Part shown: positions 24,821 through 33,278 of the stretch, in pieces | How positions within the stretch are numbered: the stretch's first letter is position 1 | Layout of the letters: every line of letters starts with the position of its first letter | The notes under the pieces: model-generated | The model's database searches: none | Seen by the model: the letters and a program-made list of their open reading frames with translations, nothing else | Told to the model about the DNA's origin: nothing | Made by a program: the position numbers and the translations under genes | Origin: Phil1 sp963643205 | GTDB taxonomy: Bacteria > Bacillota > Clostridia > Christensenellales > CAG-138 | NCBI GenBank assembly: GCA_963643205.1 | Contig: CAVIJJ010000002.1 | Coordinates: 52,417 to 116,416, forward strand | DNA length: 64,000 nucleotides | Direction: 5' to 3'

Positions 24821-24836
24821 TGTTGAATATTCAACA
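24821..24836. promoter_or_regulatory. Perfect 16-bp palindrome, probable Crp/Fnr-type operator
   Basis: TGTTGAATATTCAACA is a perfect inverted repeat placed between the divergent Crp/Fnr regulator (start 24808) and the ferredoxin-hcp operon (start 24895). Its TTGA...TCAA half-sites resemble Fnr/HcpR boxes. It lies 12 nt from the regulator start, suggesting autoregulation as well as control of hcp. Confidence 0.75.
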
Positions 24837-24894
24837 GACTCGATGCGGAAATTGTACTAAAATAAAGCCATAAAATCAAGGAGGCGTTTTAATC

Positions 24895-25605
24895 ATGAAA
24901 AGACGAATAATAGAAATAGATCAGGAAAAGTGCAACGGCTGCGGTGCCTGTGCCGCCGCGTGCCACGAGGGCGCGATAGGAATGGTGGACGGCAAGGCCA
25001 AGCTTATGCGCGATGATTATTGCGATGGCCTTGGGGACTGCCTGCCCGCATGCCCCACCGAAGCTATAAAGTTTATTGAGCGCGAAGCCGCGGCTTATGA
25101 TGAAAAGGCGGTTATGGCCAGCAAGCAGGAAAAGATGCGCAAAGAGGGCATGAAGCTGCCCGGCGGCTGCCCCGGCATGAGGTCAAAGATTATTGAGCAT
25201 AAGGAAGCGGCTTATAGCGAGGCGGCGAGCACCGAGCAGGTGAGCAGGCTTTCCCAGTGGCCCGTGCAGATAAAGCTTGTGCCGGTGAGCGCGCCTTATT
25301 TTGACGGAGCGAAGCTCCTTATAGCGGCGGACTGCACGGCGTATGCGTACGCTTCTTTTCACGAAAAGTTTATAAAGGGCCATATCACCCTTGTTGGCTG
25401 CCCCAAGCTTGACAACGTGGATTATTCCGAGAAGCTTACCGAGATAATAAGCCGGAATAATATAAAGAGCGTAACCGTTGTGCGCATGGAAGTTCCCTGC
25501 TGCGGCGGGCTTGAAAACGCCGCCAAAACCGCGCTTAAGAACAGCGGAAAGTTCATTCCCTGGCAGGTCGTAACAATCTCAACCGACGGAAGAATACTTG
25601 ACTGA
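24895..25605 (+). CDS. 4Fe-4S ferredoxin-type protein, partner of Hcp
   Basis: The 236-aa protein carries two 4Fe-4S motifs near the N-terminus: CNGCGACAAACHEGAI and a second, spaced version (CDGLGDCLPACPTEAI). The remaining 160 residues contain several cysteines (GGCPGM, IAADCTAYAY, LVGCPKL, VPCCGG) that could bind a further cofactor. It is 21 nt upstream of hcp in the same operon, so it probably delivers electrons to the hybrid cluster. GGAGG precedes the ATG. Confidence 0.88.
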   Translation: MKRRIIEIDQEKCNGCGACAAACHEGAIGMVDGKAKLMRDDYCDGLGDCLPACPTEAIKFIEREAAAYDEKAVMASKQEKMRKEGMKLPGGCPGMRSKIIEHKEAAYSEAASTEQVSRLSQWPVQIKLVPVSAPYFDGAKLLIAADCTAYAYASFHEKFIKGHITLVGCPKLDNVDYSEKLTEIISRNNIKSVTVVRMEVPCCGGLENAAKTALKNSGKFIPWQVVTISTDGRILD

Positions 25606-25626
25606 TATATAAACCGGGAGGTCAAC

Positions 25627-27222
25627 ATGGAAAACAAAATGTTTTGCTTTCAGTGCGAGCAAACAGCAGCCTGCACCGGCTGCACCGGAAAAGCGGGCGT
25701 TTGCGGCAAAACGGCTGATGTAGCCAAGCTGCAGGACGAACTGACCGGCGCTCTGGTAGGGCTGGCCCGCGCGGCCGATAATTCACCCGACGCTAACGCG
25801 GATACGTGGCGGCTGATGATAGAGGGCCTGTTTACCGCCGTTACAAACGTGAATTTTAACGAAAAGACAGTCCGCGAGCTTATTGAAAAGGTACATGGCG
25901 AAAAAACGCGGCTTGCTCCGGATTGCTCCGTCTGCTCATCTCCGTGCGGAAGAACAGCAGATTACGATATGAGCAATCTCTGGAACGCGCCCGAGGATAT
26001 ACGAAGCCTTAAATCCCTTATTCTTTTCGGCGTTCGCGGCATGGCGGCCTATGCGCATCACGCCATGGTGCTTGGCTATACCGATGATGAGCTGAACCGC
26101 TTCTTCAAAAAAGCGCTCTTCATTCTGGGCGAGGATTGGGGCATGGACGACCTACTGCCGGTTGTTATGGAAGTGGGCGAAAAGAATCTTAAATGCATGG
26201 AGCTTCTTGACAGGGCGAATACCGAAACCTACGGCACGCCCGCGCCGGTTACGGTTCCGCTAAGCGTTGAAAAAGGCCCGTTCATAGTCATATCAGGCCA
26301 CGATCTTCGTGATCTTAAGTTGCTGCTTGAGCAGACAGAGGGCAAGGGCATAAATATATATACCCATGGCGAAATGCTTCCCGCTCACGGCTATCCGGAG
26401 CTTAAGAAGTATTCCCATCTTAAGGGCAACTTCGGCACGGCCTGGCAGAACCAGCAGAAGGAGTTCGCGGATATTCCCGCGCCCGTGCTCTTTACCACAA
26501 ATTGCCTTATGCCGCCCAAGGCAAGCTATGCCGACCGCGTGTTTACAACGGCGCTTGTGTCCTATCCCGAAATAACCCATATAGGCGACGATAAGGACTT
26601 TACGCCTGTAATAGAAAAGGCACTGGAGCTTGGCGGATACGGCGAGGATAAAGCGTTTACCGGCATAAACGGCGGCAGCACGGTAATGACCGGTTTTGCG
26701 CGCGGCACTGTGCTCGGCGTGGCTGATAAGGTGATCGATGCCGTGAAAACCGGCGCGATTAAGCACTTCTTCCTTGTTGCCGGCTGCGACGGCGCGCGAC
26801 CCGGCCGCAATTATTACACGGAGTTTGTTAAAAAGACTCCCGCGGATACCGTTGTGCTTACCCTTGCCTGCGGCAAATATCGCTTTAACGATCTTGACCT
26901 CGGCACAATCGGCGGCCTGCCCAGGCTGATGGACGTTGGACAGTGCAACGATGCTTACAGCGCCATTCAGATTGCCGTGGCTCTCGCGAACGCGTTCGGC
27001 TGCGGCGTAAACGATCTGCCGCTTTCCATGGTGCTTTCGTGGTATGAGCAGAAGGCTGTGTGCATACTGCTTACCCTTCTTTACCTTGGAATTAAAAATA
27101 TTCGCTTGGGTCCCACGCTTCCGGCATTCATTTCGCCAAACGTGCTCAACTACCTTGTTGAAAACTTCGGCATCGCCCCCATTACAACGCCGGAGGAAGA
27201 CCTTAAGCGGCTTTTGAGCTAA
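25627..27222 (+). CDS. hcp: Hybrid-cluster protein (hydroxylamine reductase)
   Basis: Hcp contains an Fe-S-O hybrid cluster and reduces hydroxylamine or nitric oxide, protecting anaerobes from nitrosative stress. This 531-aa protein has the N-terminal cluster motif CFQCEQTAACTGCTGKAGVCG. The hybrid-cluster ligands appear around FTTNCLMPPK, VAGCDGARPGRNYYTEF and LACGKYRFNDLDLG. Length is that of the short strict-anaerobe class. GGGAGG precedes the ATG and a terminator follows. It lies in an operon with the ferredoxin, under a palindromic Crp/Fnr-type site. Confidence 0.96.
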   Translation: MENKMFCFQCEQTAACTGCTGKAGVCGKTADVAKLQDELTGALVGLARAADNSPDANADTWRLMIEGLFTAVTNVNFNEKTVRELIEKVHGEKTRLAPDCSVCSSPCGRTADYDMSNLWNAPEDIRSLKSLILFGVRGMAAYAHHAMVLGYTDDELNRFFKKALFILGEDWGMDDLLPVVMEVGEKNLKCMELLDRANTETYGTPAPVTVPLSVEKGPFIVISGHDLRDLKLLLEQTEGKGINIYTHGEMLPAHGYPELKKYSHLKGNFGTAWQNQQKEFADIPAPVLFTTNCLMPPKASYADRVFTTALVSYPEITHIGDDKDFTPVIEKALELGGYGEDKAFTGINGGSTVMTGFARGTVLGVADKVIDAVKTGAIKHFFLVAGCDGARPGRNYYTEFVKKTPADTVVLTLACGKYRFNDLDLGTIGGLPRLMDVGQCNDAYSAIQIAVALANAFGCGVNDLPLSMVLSWYEQKAVCILLTLLYLGIKNIRLGPTLPAFISPNVLNYLVENFGIAPITTPEEDLKRLLS

Positions 27223-27233
27223 CGTAATCAAAC

Positions 27234-27269
27234 AAAACTCCTCATCGTGAATTCGGTGAGGAGTTTTTT
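27234..27269. terminator. Bidirectional terminator between hcp and a convergent LysR gene
   Basis: ACTCCTCA/TGAGGAGT forms the stem, with A runs on the left and TTTTTT on the right, so it can terminate both convergent genes. Confidence 0.88.
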
Positions 27270-27283
27270 ATAATCGTTTTTGT

Positions 27284-28183
27284 TTATCGCTGTGCCTTGG
27301 CGGTTTCCTGATAGGTTTTCGTGATTTCCTGAAGAATGTCAAAATGCGAAAAGTCGCGGTTGTAAACTATGCGCGTTTCGCGTACCATGCTCAGGTTTTC
27401 TATGGGCAGCGCCGCAAGCTTGCCCTTGCTAAGCTCGTCCATGCAGGCGCTCTTGGGCAGAATCGATACGCCAAGTTCCTTCCTTATCAGGTCCTTTATG
27501 GTGGCAATGTTGTCCACCTCTATGGTAACGTTAAAATTCTCTATTGAATCGTTTATGCTTTCAAGCGTGGATTCAAAAAGCATGCGCGTGGCGGAGGAGG
27601 GCAGCCTTAATATCATCTGTTCGCCCTTAAGCTCGCTGAGCGTTACCATTGCGTGATTGGCAAGCGGATGCGTAACCGCCATGGCACAAACAAGATAGTC
27701 CGTGTCCAGCATAAGCGAGGAGAAGGACGGGCTTGTCGGCGAGCCTTCGACTATCGCCAGGTCGATCTCGTAGTTCTCCAGCATTTCATAAAGATTTTTT
27801 ATTGTGTCGGTTGTTATTGTAATGCTCAATCCGCTGTGCTGATTGGCGCACTTGGCAAGCACCTGCGTGGTAAGGTTACTTTCGGAGGTGTGCGTTATGC
27901 CTATTCTCAGGTTGGTAATGCTTTTTTCAACGTTCAAAAGCTCCCTGTGCAGCTTTTTATCCAGCGCCTTGAACCTGCGCGCGTACTTCACGGCAATCTC
28001 ACCATGCGGCGTAAGCTTAAGGCCGCCCTTGCTGCGCACGAAAAGAACCGCGCCAAGCTCCTCTTCAAGCTGATTTATGTGGTGGCTTACGGCCGGCTGA
28101 GTAAGCCCCAGTACCTCCGCCGCCTTGGTGAAGTTTTTATATTCAACCACTGCAAGCAGGGTTTCCATTTTAGCTCCTAACAT
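27284..28183 (-). CDS. LysR-family transcriptional regulator
   Basis: The 299-aa protein has the LysR helix-turn-helix (EYKNFTKAAEVLGLTQPAVS, HHINQLEEELGAVLFVR) followed by a substrate-binding domain starting near LRIGITHTSESNLTTQVL. Two starts are possible: ATG 28183 (GGAGGG only 4 nt upstream) or ATG 28168 (AGGAG 5 nt upstream). The longer form matches the usual LysR N-terminus better. It is convergent with hcp. Upstream lies a terminator and then an MFS gene on the same strand, so its target is not obvious from position. Confidence 0.9.
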   Translation of the reverse strand: MLGAKMETLLAVVEYKNFTKAAEVLGLTQPAVSHHINQLEEELGAVLFVRSKGGLKLTPHGEIAVKYARRFKALDKKLHRELLNVEKSITNLRIGITHTSESNLTTQVLAKCANQHSGLSITITTDTIKNLYEMLENYEIDLAIVEGSPTSPSFSSLMLDTDYLVCAMAVTHPLANHAMVTLSELKGEQMILRLPSSATRMLFESTLESINDSIENFNVTIEVDNIATIKDLIRKELGVSILPKSACMDELSKGKLAALPIENLSMVRETRIVYNRDFSHFDILQEITKTYQETAKAQR

Positions 28184-28351
28184 AGGCCCTCCATTATAAA
28201 AGTTGATTGATACGAAGAAAATTATAATTGGATTTTATCCGAAACAGAGCATATCATATATGCCCGGCGATGGCAATAGAAATGCTTAAAAATTAAGCGG
28301 CCGCAAGCGAAAAATGGGCTGTTTTCGCGGCGCCTTTCCGATTGCGCACAA

Positions 28352-28381
28352 CAAAAAAGGCTGAAGCATATCGCCTCAGCC
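28352..28381 (-). terminator. Terminator of the MFS transporter gene
   Basis: On the minus strand GGCTGAGGC pairs with GCTTCAGCC and is followed by TTTTTT, about 45 nt past the MFS stop codon. Confidence 0.88.
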
Positions 28382-28427
28382 CTCTTTTATATTAAACTAT
28401 CATTCTCAAACCATCTCAAACGCCACA

Positions 28428-29738
28428 TCAATCATCCACGTCAAACGCCTCAAGCTTATTCTTGGGCATTTCGGGGCGGTTGTCGCCGTGCTTGGCAAGG
28501 CTTATGGGAACAAGCGCCAGCAACACGAACACGCAGCCGTAGGGGAACAGAGCATCGTTTCCGAGCTTATCCAGGAAAAGTCCCGCGAGGGTGGGCGTTA
28601 TTGTCTGCGCCGCCATGGACACGGTGTAATAAAAGCCCGTGTATTTGCCAACGTTGCCGCTGCGGCTTATTTCCCAAACCATCGGGAATGTGTTAACTGT
28701 AACCGCGGCCTGGGCGAAGCCAACCATAGCGAATACTATATAAAGGTAAAAACTGAATTCGCGGGCGAAGAATGTTGCAAGCGCAAAGCCCACTGCGGCA
28801 GTCAGAAGGCCAATACGTATCATGTTCCTGCGGCCTATCTTTGCGCTTATCATGCCGATGGGTATATACGAGGCAACTGCGGCTACGGTTGCCACCATAA
28901 GGCAGGTTGAGGCGTGGCTCAGTCCGCCGTGCCAGGTGGCGGTGGCGTAGCTTGTAAAGAAGGTTGTAACGGCGTTGTAGCCTAAAAACCAAAGGCCTAT
29001 TGTGACGAGTATGAGAAGAAGGCTTTTTAATACGGGCTTGGGCAGCTTTTCTTTTCCGTTAACGGTTTCGGTTTTGCCCTGATCATCGTCCTCGCTTACG
29101 CCGTAGTTTATGGCCTTCATTTCGGCTACAAGCTTTCTTTCGCGTATTGTCAGCACAAGCATTGCTATGGCAGCAGCCATAAGCAAGGCAACGGATACGA
29201 AAAGCCATGTGTAATCCGAATTGCCCGCTTCGTCCGTTTTAACGGCAACCTTTATCATCACAAGCGTATAAAGCCCGCCGAACGCGCCCATAAGGTTTAT
29301 TACCGCGTTGCCCTGGCTGCGAAGTGGCTTGGGTGTAACGTCCGCCATAAGGGCGACGGCAGGGGAGCGATAAAGCCCCATGGATAAAAGCAGGGCCATA
29401 AGGGCAAAGAAAAACAGCGTAACAGACCCGGTGGGAGAGCCCGCGCTATAGTGGCGGATTATTGATGAAAGCAGTATCGTGAATACTATGGCGAGTATTG
29501 TGCCTATCACTATAAACGGCATGCGGCGGCCCTTTTTGTCGCTCAGCGCGCCGAATATAGGCAGCAAAAACAGCGCCAGCAAATTGTCTATACCCATAAC
29601 CGCGCCGCGGGACGCATTGTCCAGCCCGTAAGTATCGCGCAGAATAAGTGGAATTATGCTGTCGTACATCTGCCAGAACGCGCAGATAGAGAAAAATGCC
29701 AGACCCACTAAGAACGTGCGTTTGTAATTCAGCTTCAT
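28428..29738 (-). CDS. Major facilitator superfamily transporter
   Basis: The start at 29738 (AAGGAGC upstream) gives 436 aa with about twelve helices. The MFS loop motif reads GALSDKKGRRMPFIVIGT and its second-half counterpart is GMISAKIGRRNMIRIG. Charge pattern and the N-terminal QMYDSIIPLILRDTYGLD resemble the sugar/glycoside (GPH- or SLC45-like) branch, but the substrate is not clear. A long hydrophilic central loop (about 205-240) splits the halves. It is divergent from the MalY/PatB-type lyase gene. Confidence 0.87.
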   Translation of the reverse strand: MKLNYKRTFLVGLAFFSICAFWQMYDSIIPLILRDTYGLDNASRGAVMGIDNLLALFLLPIFGALSDKKGRRMPFIVIGTILAIVFTILLSSIIRHYSAGSPTGSVTLFFFALMALLLSMGLYRSPAVALMADVTPKPLRSQGNAVINLMGAFGGLYTLVMIKVAVKTDEAGNSDYTWLFVSVALLMAAAIAMLVLTIRERKLVAEMKAINYGVSEDDDQGKTETVNGKEKLPKPVLKSLLLILVTIGLWFLGYNAVTTFFTSYATATWHGGLSHASTCLMVATVAAVASYIPIGMISAKIGRRNMIRIGLLTAAVGFALATFFAREFSFYLYIVFAMVGFAQAAVTVNTFPMVWEISRSGNVGKYTGFYYTVSMAAQTITPTLAGLFLDKLGNDALFPYGCVFVLLALVPISLAKHGDNRPEMPKNKLEAFDVDD

Positions 29739-29900
29739 TTGTCGCTCCTTATAAAAGAGAATGGGGAGATTCTTATATACAATTATATATGTAAATGCCG
29801 CGCCGTTCAACACAATATATTTTTTGCCTATGCTCAAATTCAGACTAAAATGTGCTACAATCTAAACAAACCATTATCAATACGGCACGGAGGAATGAAT

Positions 29901-31097
29901 ATGTACGACTTTACTACAGCAACAGACAGACGTCATACCGGTTCAGTCAAATGGGACGCCGCGCCCGAGCGTATCCGTGAGGCGGGTTTGCCGCCGCTTT
30001 CAATCGCGGATATGGAGTTTCAGGTTGCCCCCGCTATAAAAGAGGCTGCGAAAAAGGCCGCCGAGCATGGAATTTATGGCTATACTCATCCCGATGACGA
30101 ATATTTTGAGGCGGTTAAGAATTATTATATACGCAATCATGGTTACGAGGTGCAGCGCGAATGGCATACCGTGACAAACGGCATTGTACCGGCGCTCAGC
30201 ATAGGCATAAGGGCATTCAGTAAAGAGGGCGAGGGCATTATAGTTCAAAGCCCGGTTTACACTCCGTTCTTCAATTATATTAAGCTTAACGGCCGCAAGG
30301 CGTACGAAGACAGACTTATACTGAAAAACGGCCATTACGAAATGGATTTTGAAAGGCTTGAAAGGCTTGCCGCGCGCGACGATGTGCACCTTATGATATT
30401 CTGCAGCCCCCATAATCCCGTTGGCCGCGTTTGGACAAGGGAAGAAATTCAAAGGGTGGCCGAGATTTGCCTTAAAAACGATGTGTTCCTTATTTCGGAT
30501 GAAATACATTGCGATGTAACGCTTAACGGCCATAAGCATCATTCTCTCTTTACATTCCCGGAATTCAGGGAAAACTGCATGGTATGCACAGCCATGAGCA
30601 AAACCTTTAATGTTGCCGGCCTGGGCTGCTCCGATATATTCATTCCAAATAAGGAGCGCCGTGAGGCCTTTGTAAATGAGCAGCTTCGCGGCATGGGCGA
30701 TTGCGTACTTACCTATTTTGCCCGCGCCGTCTCAATAGCCGCGCATAATGATTGCGATGATTGGGTAAAGGAAATGCGTACCGTTATAGAAAAGAACTTC
30801 GATACGCTTTGTGACTTTCTTGATACCCGCCTGCCCGGCATAAAGTGCATAAGGGCAGAGGGCACATACATTGCCTGGATAGATATGCGCGTGCTCGGCA
30901 TGAGCGATGATGAACTTAAAAAGCTTTGCCTTGACGCGGATCTTTTCGTGTCCTCCGGTGCCGCGTTCGGCACGGTCGGCAGCGGATTCACCAGATGGAA
31001 CATAGCCATTACGAATAAAGACCTTGTTGCCGCGCTTGAAAGGTTTGAAAAGGTAGCCAAGCCTATTCTTGACAGGCATAAATACGGCACCAAATAA
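29901..31097 (+). CDS. MalY/PatB-family PLP-dependent C-S lyase/aminotransferase
   Basis: The start at 29901 (GGAGG 7 nt upstream) gives 398 aa. This fold-type I PLP enzyme shows IADMEFQVAPAIKEAA at the N-terminus, substrate-loop FCSPHNPVGRVWTREE, cofactor Asp in FLISDEIHCDVTL, and the Schiff-base Lys in CTAMSKTFNVAGL. MalY/PatB members act as cystathionine beta-lyases or related C-S lyases; some also regulate transcription. Asparaginase follows after 4 nt, so the operon may handle amino-acid catabolism. Confidence 0.9.
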   Translation: MYDFTTATDRRHTGSVKWDAAPERIREAGLPPLSIADMEFQVAPAIKEAAKKAAEHGIYGYTHPDDEYFEAVKNYYIRNHGYEVQREWHTVTNGIVPALSIGIRAFSKEGEGIIVQSPVYTPFFNYIKLNGRKAYEDRLILKNGHYEMDFERLERLAARDDVHLMIFCSPHNPVGRVWTREEIQRVAEICLKNDVFLISDEIHCDVTLNGHKHHSLFTFPEFRENCMVCTAMSKTFNVAGLGCSDIFIPNKERREAFVNEQLRGMGDCVLTYFARAVSIAAHNDCDDWVKEMRTVIEKNFDTLCDFLDTRLPGIKCIRAEGTYIAWIDMRVLGMSDDELKKLCLDADLFVSSGAAFGTVGSGFTRWNIAITNKDLVAALERFEKVAKPILDRHKYGTK

Positions 31098-31101
31098 GCC
31101 G

Positions 31102-32094
31102 ATGAAAAAGATATTGCTAATTGCCACGGGCGGCACAATAGCGTGCAGGCAAACAGCCACGGGGTTGTCTCCGCAGCTTAGCGCGGCGGAGCTGCTTTCC
31201 TATGTTCGCGATAAGGCAGTGAATGTAGAAACCATGGAGCTGTTCCGCATGGACAGCTCAAATGTGCAGCCCGAGGAATGGCGCGCGATTGCCGACGCTG
31301 TAGCGGGCAATATGTCCCGCGCGGACGGAATAGTAATAACCCATGGCACGGACACGATGGCGTATACATCGTCCATGCTTTCGTTTATGCTTAAGGGCAT
31401 AAGCATACCCGTTGTGCTTACCGGGGCGCAGTATCCCATAGGCGTTGATGGAAGCGACGCGCCTTGTAACCTCAGCGATGCGATAGAGGCGGCAAGGGAG
31501 CTTGAAGGCGGGGTATATATATCGTTCGGCGGAAGCGTTATACTGGGTTGCCGCGCGGTGAAAACGCGCACAATGTCGCTGAACGCGTTTGAATCCATAA
31601 ACCGTCCGCTTGTAGGTTATTTTGAAAACGGCAAGTTTGTAAGGGCCGATATGCCCAAACGGAACAAGGCCGAAAAGCCGGATTTCTTTACGGATATAGA
31701 ACCGCGTGTTGCGCTGATAAAGCTTATTCCCGGCACAATGCCCTCCATAATCGAAAGCCTTGCTTACTGCGGGGCGAAGGGCGTTGTGGTGGAGGCATTC
31801 GGCCTGGGCGGCGTGCATAACATAAGGCGAGACCATGCGGAAAGCCTGCATAAGCTTATCGATGAAAACATACCCGTGATACTCACCAGCCAGTGTCTTT
31901 ACGAGGCGAGCAATCCGGATATATATCAGGTTTCGGCGCCTTTAAGAACCGCGGGCGTAATATCCGCAAGGGATATGACAACCGAAGCCTCGGTTACAAA
32001 GCTTATGTGGACACTCGGTAAGCTGGGGCCGGATTTTGCTATGGCGGACGTGTGCGATCTTATGCAGACAAATATCTGCGGAGAGATAAAATAA
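31102..32094 (+). CDS. L-asparaginase, type I-like
   Basis: The 330-aa enzyme hydrolyses asparagine to aspartate and ammonia. The first catalytic threonine lies in LLIATGGTIACRQTATG and the second in GIVITHGTDTMAYT; GAQYPIGVDGSDAPCNL follows as in the family. No signal peptide is present, so it is cytoplasmic. The ATG at 31102 is 4 nt after the lyase stop codon and has a weak ribosome binding site, which suggests translational coupling. A terminator follows. Confidence 0.93.
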   Translation: MKKILLIATGGTIACRQTATGLSPQLSAAELLSYVRDKAVNVETMELFRMDSSNVQPEEWRAIADAVAGNMSRADGIVITHGTDTMAYTSSMLSFMLKGISIPVVLTGAQYPIGVDGSDAPCNLSDAIEAARELEGGVYISFGGSVILGCRAVKTRTMSLNAFESINRPLVGYFENGKFVRADMPKRNKAEKPDFFTDIEPRVALIKLIPGTMPSIIESLAYCGAKGVVVEAFGLGGVHNIRRDHAESLHKLIDENIPVILTSQCLYEASNPDIYQVSAPLRTAGVISARDMTTEASVTKLMWTLGKLGPDFAMADVCDLMQTNICGEIK

Positions 32095-32107
32095 ACATGT
32101 TCATACG

Positions 32108-32138
32108 GGGCCGCGCGATATTAAAGCGCGGCTCTTTT
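32108..32138 (+). terminator. Terminator of the lyase-asparaginase operon
   Basis: GGGCCGCGC (32108-32116) pairs with GCGCGGCTC (32126-32134, one wobble), followed by TTTT. Confidence 0.85.
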
Positions 32139-32235
32139 ATATTGCTTAACATTTGTTGCTATTTCCTACCGATATGGTATAATCATAAATAATACTGTGG
32201 GTTGGTATATCAAAAAACACGAAGGGGAGGATTAT

Positions 32236-32532
32236 ATGAACGAGAAAACCACCGAAACGATGCTTTTCAGAATACCCCGAGAGAGAAATACCGCGAGCGA
32301 GGTGCTGATAAGCGTCTATGAAGCGATGCGGGAAAAGGGATACGATCCCATAAATCAGATTGTGGGATATCTTATTTCCGGCGACCCTACGTATATAACC
32401 AGCTATAATAACGCGCGCTACCGTATATGCAGCCTTCAGCGGGATGAGCTTGTTGAGGAGCTTGTGCGCTTTTATATCCGGGCGCAGGACGCGGCGGCGG
32501 CAATCGAGAGTGAGGAAAACGATAAGCAATGA
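32236..32532 (+). CDS. ireB: IreB-family regulatory phosphoprotein (UPF0297)
   Basis: The start at 32236 (GGGGAGG upstream) gives 98 aa. In Enterococcus IreB is a substrate of the Ser/Thr kinase IreK and modulates envelope-stress responses; the phosphorylated threonines are near the N-terminus, here NEKTTETMLF. The conserved body reads NPINQIVGYL-type (DPINQIVGYLISGDPTYITS) and ARYRICSLQRDELVEELVRF. It overlaps ruvX by 4 nt, in the standard ireB-ruvX-DUF1292 order of Firmicutes. Confidence 0.95.
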   Translation: MNEKTTETMLFRIPRERNTASEVLISVYEAMREKGYDPINQIVGYLISGDPTYITSYNNARYRICSLQRDELVEELVRFYIRAQDAAAAIESEENDKQ

Positions 32533-32951
32533 TGCGTGTGCTGGCGCTGGACGTGGGCGATAAAAGAATAGGCATAGCCGTAAGCGATCCGCTGGGCATA
32601 ACCGCTCAGGGGCTTGAAACCTATACAAGAACGGGAGATATTGACAAGGATGCCGGCTATATAGTCGATTTTGCTAAAAAATATGTTCCCGTGCGGCTTT
32701 TGTTCGGCATGCCGCGCAATATGGACGGCAGCTACGGCTTTCAGAGCGAAAAGGTAAAGGAATTTGCCGATGCCGTGCTTAAGCTTTGGGACGGCGAGCA
32801 TGCATTTTTTGACGAGCGGCTTACAACCGTTTCCGCGGAGCGCGTGCTTATGGAGGCGGAGCTTGACTGGCGCAAACGCCGCAAGGTTGTGGATAAGCTG
32901 GCCGCTACCATAATTCTGCAGGGATATCTTGATTCCAATCCCAAACTCTAA
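32529..32951 (+). CDS. ruvX: Putative Holliday junction resolvase RuvX (YqgF)
   Basis: The 140-aa RNase H-fold protein begins MRVLALDVGDKRIGIAVSDP, with the first catalytic Asp. FGMPRNMDGSYGFQSEKV and FFDERLTTVSAERVL carry the other family motifs, with the late acidic residues near RKVVDKLAATIILQGYLDS. RuvX/YqgF acts in pre-16S rRNA processing and possibly in recombination. It overlaps ireB by 4 nt. Confidence 0.95.
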   Translation: MMRVLALDVGDKRIGIAVSDPLGITAQGLETYTRTGDIDKDAGYIVDFAKKYVPVRLLFGMPRNMDGSYGFQSEKVKEFADAVLKLWDGEHAFFDERLTTVSAERVLMEAELDWRKRRKVVDKLAATIILQGYLDSNPKL

Positions 32952-32981
32952 AAAGAATATTTATAAGGAGATAAGCCATAA

Positions 32982-33278
32982 ATGGAAAATACCGGCAAGA
33001 ATGACGGCTACGATGAAATAGTTTTGCTTGATGAAAACGGCGAAGAGGCAAGCTTTGTGCATGTGCTCACGTTTGTTTACGAAGGGCAGAAGTATGTGGC
33101 CCTGGAGCCTGCGGATCAGCAGGACGATGAGGAGGCCGAGGTGGTACTGCTTAAGGTGGATACCAAGGACGGCGAGGATTATTACACAACCATAGATAAT
33201 GAAATACTTCTTAACGAGGTATTTGATGAATTCTTGGACATAGTTGATGAAATGGAAGGGGAGGACGAAGAGGAATGA
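32982..33278 (+). CDS. DUF1292 (YrzB-like) acidic protein
   Basis: The 98-aa acidic protein has the DUF1292 core EIVLLDENGEEASFVHVLTF, EGQKYVALEP and AEVVLLKVDTKDGE. The tail is a run of Glu and Asp. Function unknown, but it is the standard third gene after ireB and ruvX in Firmicutes. It overlaps the LD-carboxypeptidase gene by 4 nt, which extends this operon. Confidence 0.9.
   Translation: MENTGKNDGYDEIVLLDENGEEASFVHVLTFVYEGQKYVALEPADQQDDEEAEVVLLKVDTKDGEDYYTTIDNEILLNEVFDEFLDIVDEMEGEDEEE

Noticed and set aside
26293..27231. Minus-strand frame opposite hcp (312 aa)
   Set aside because: Shadow of hcp, which is complete with its cluster motifs on the other strand.
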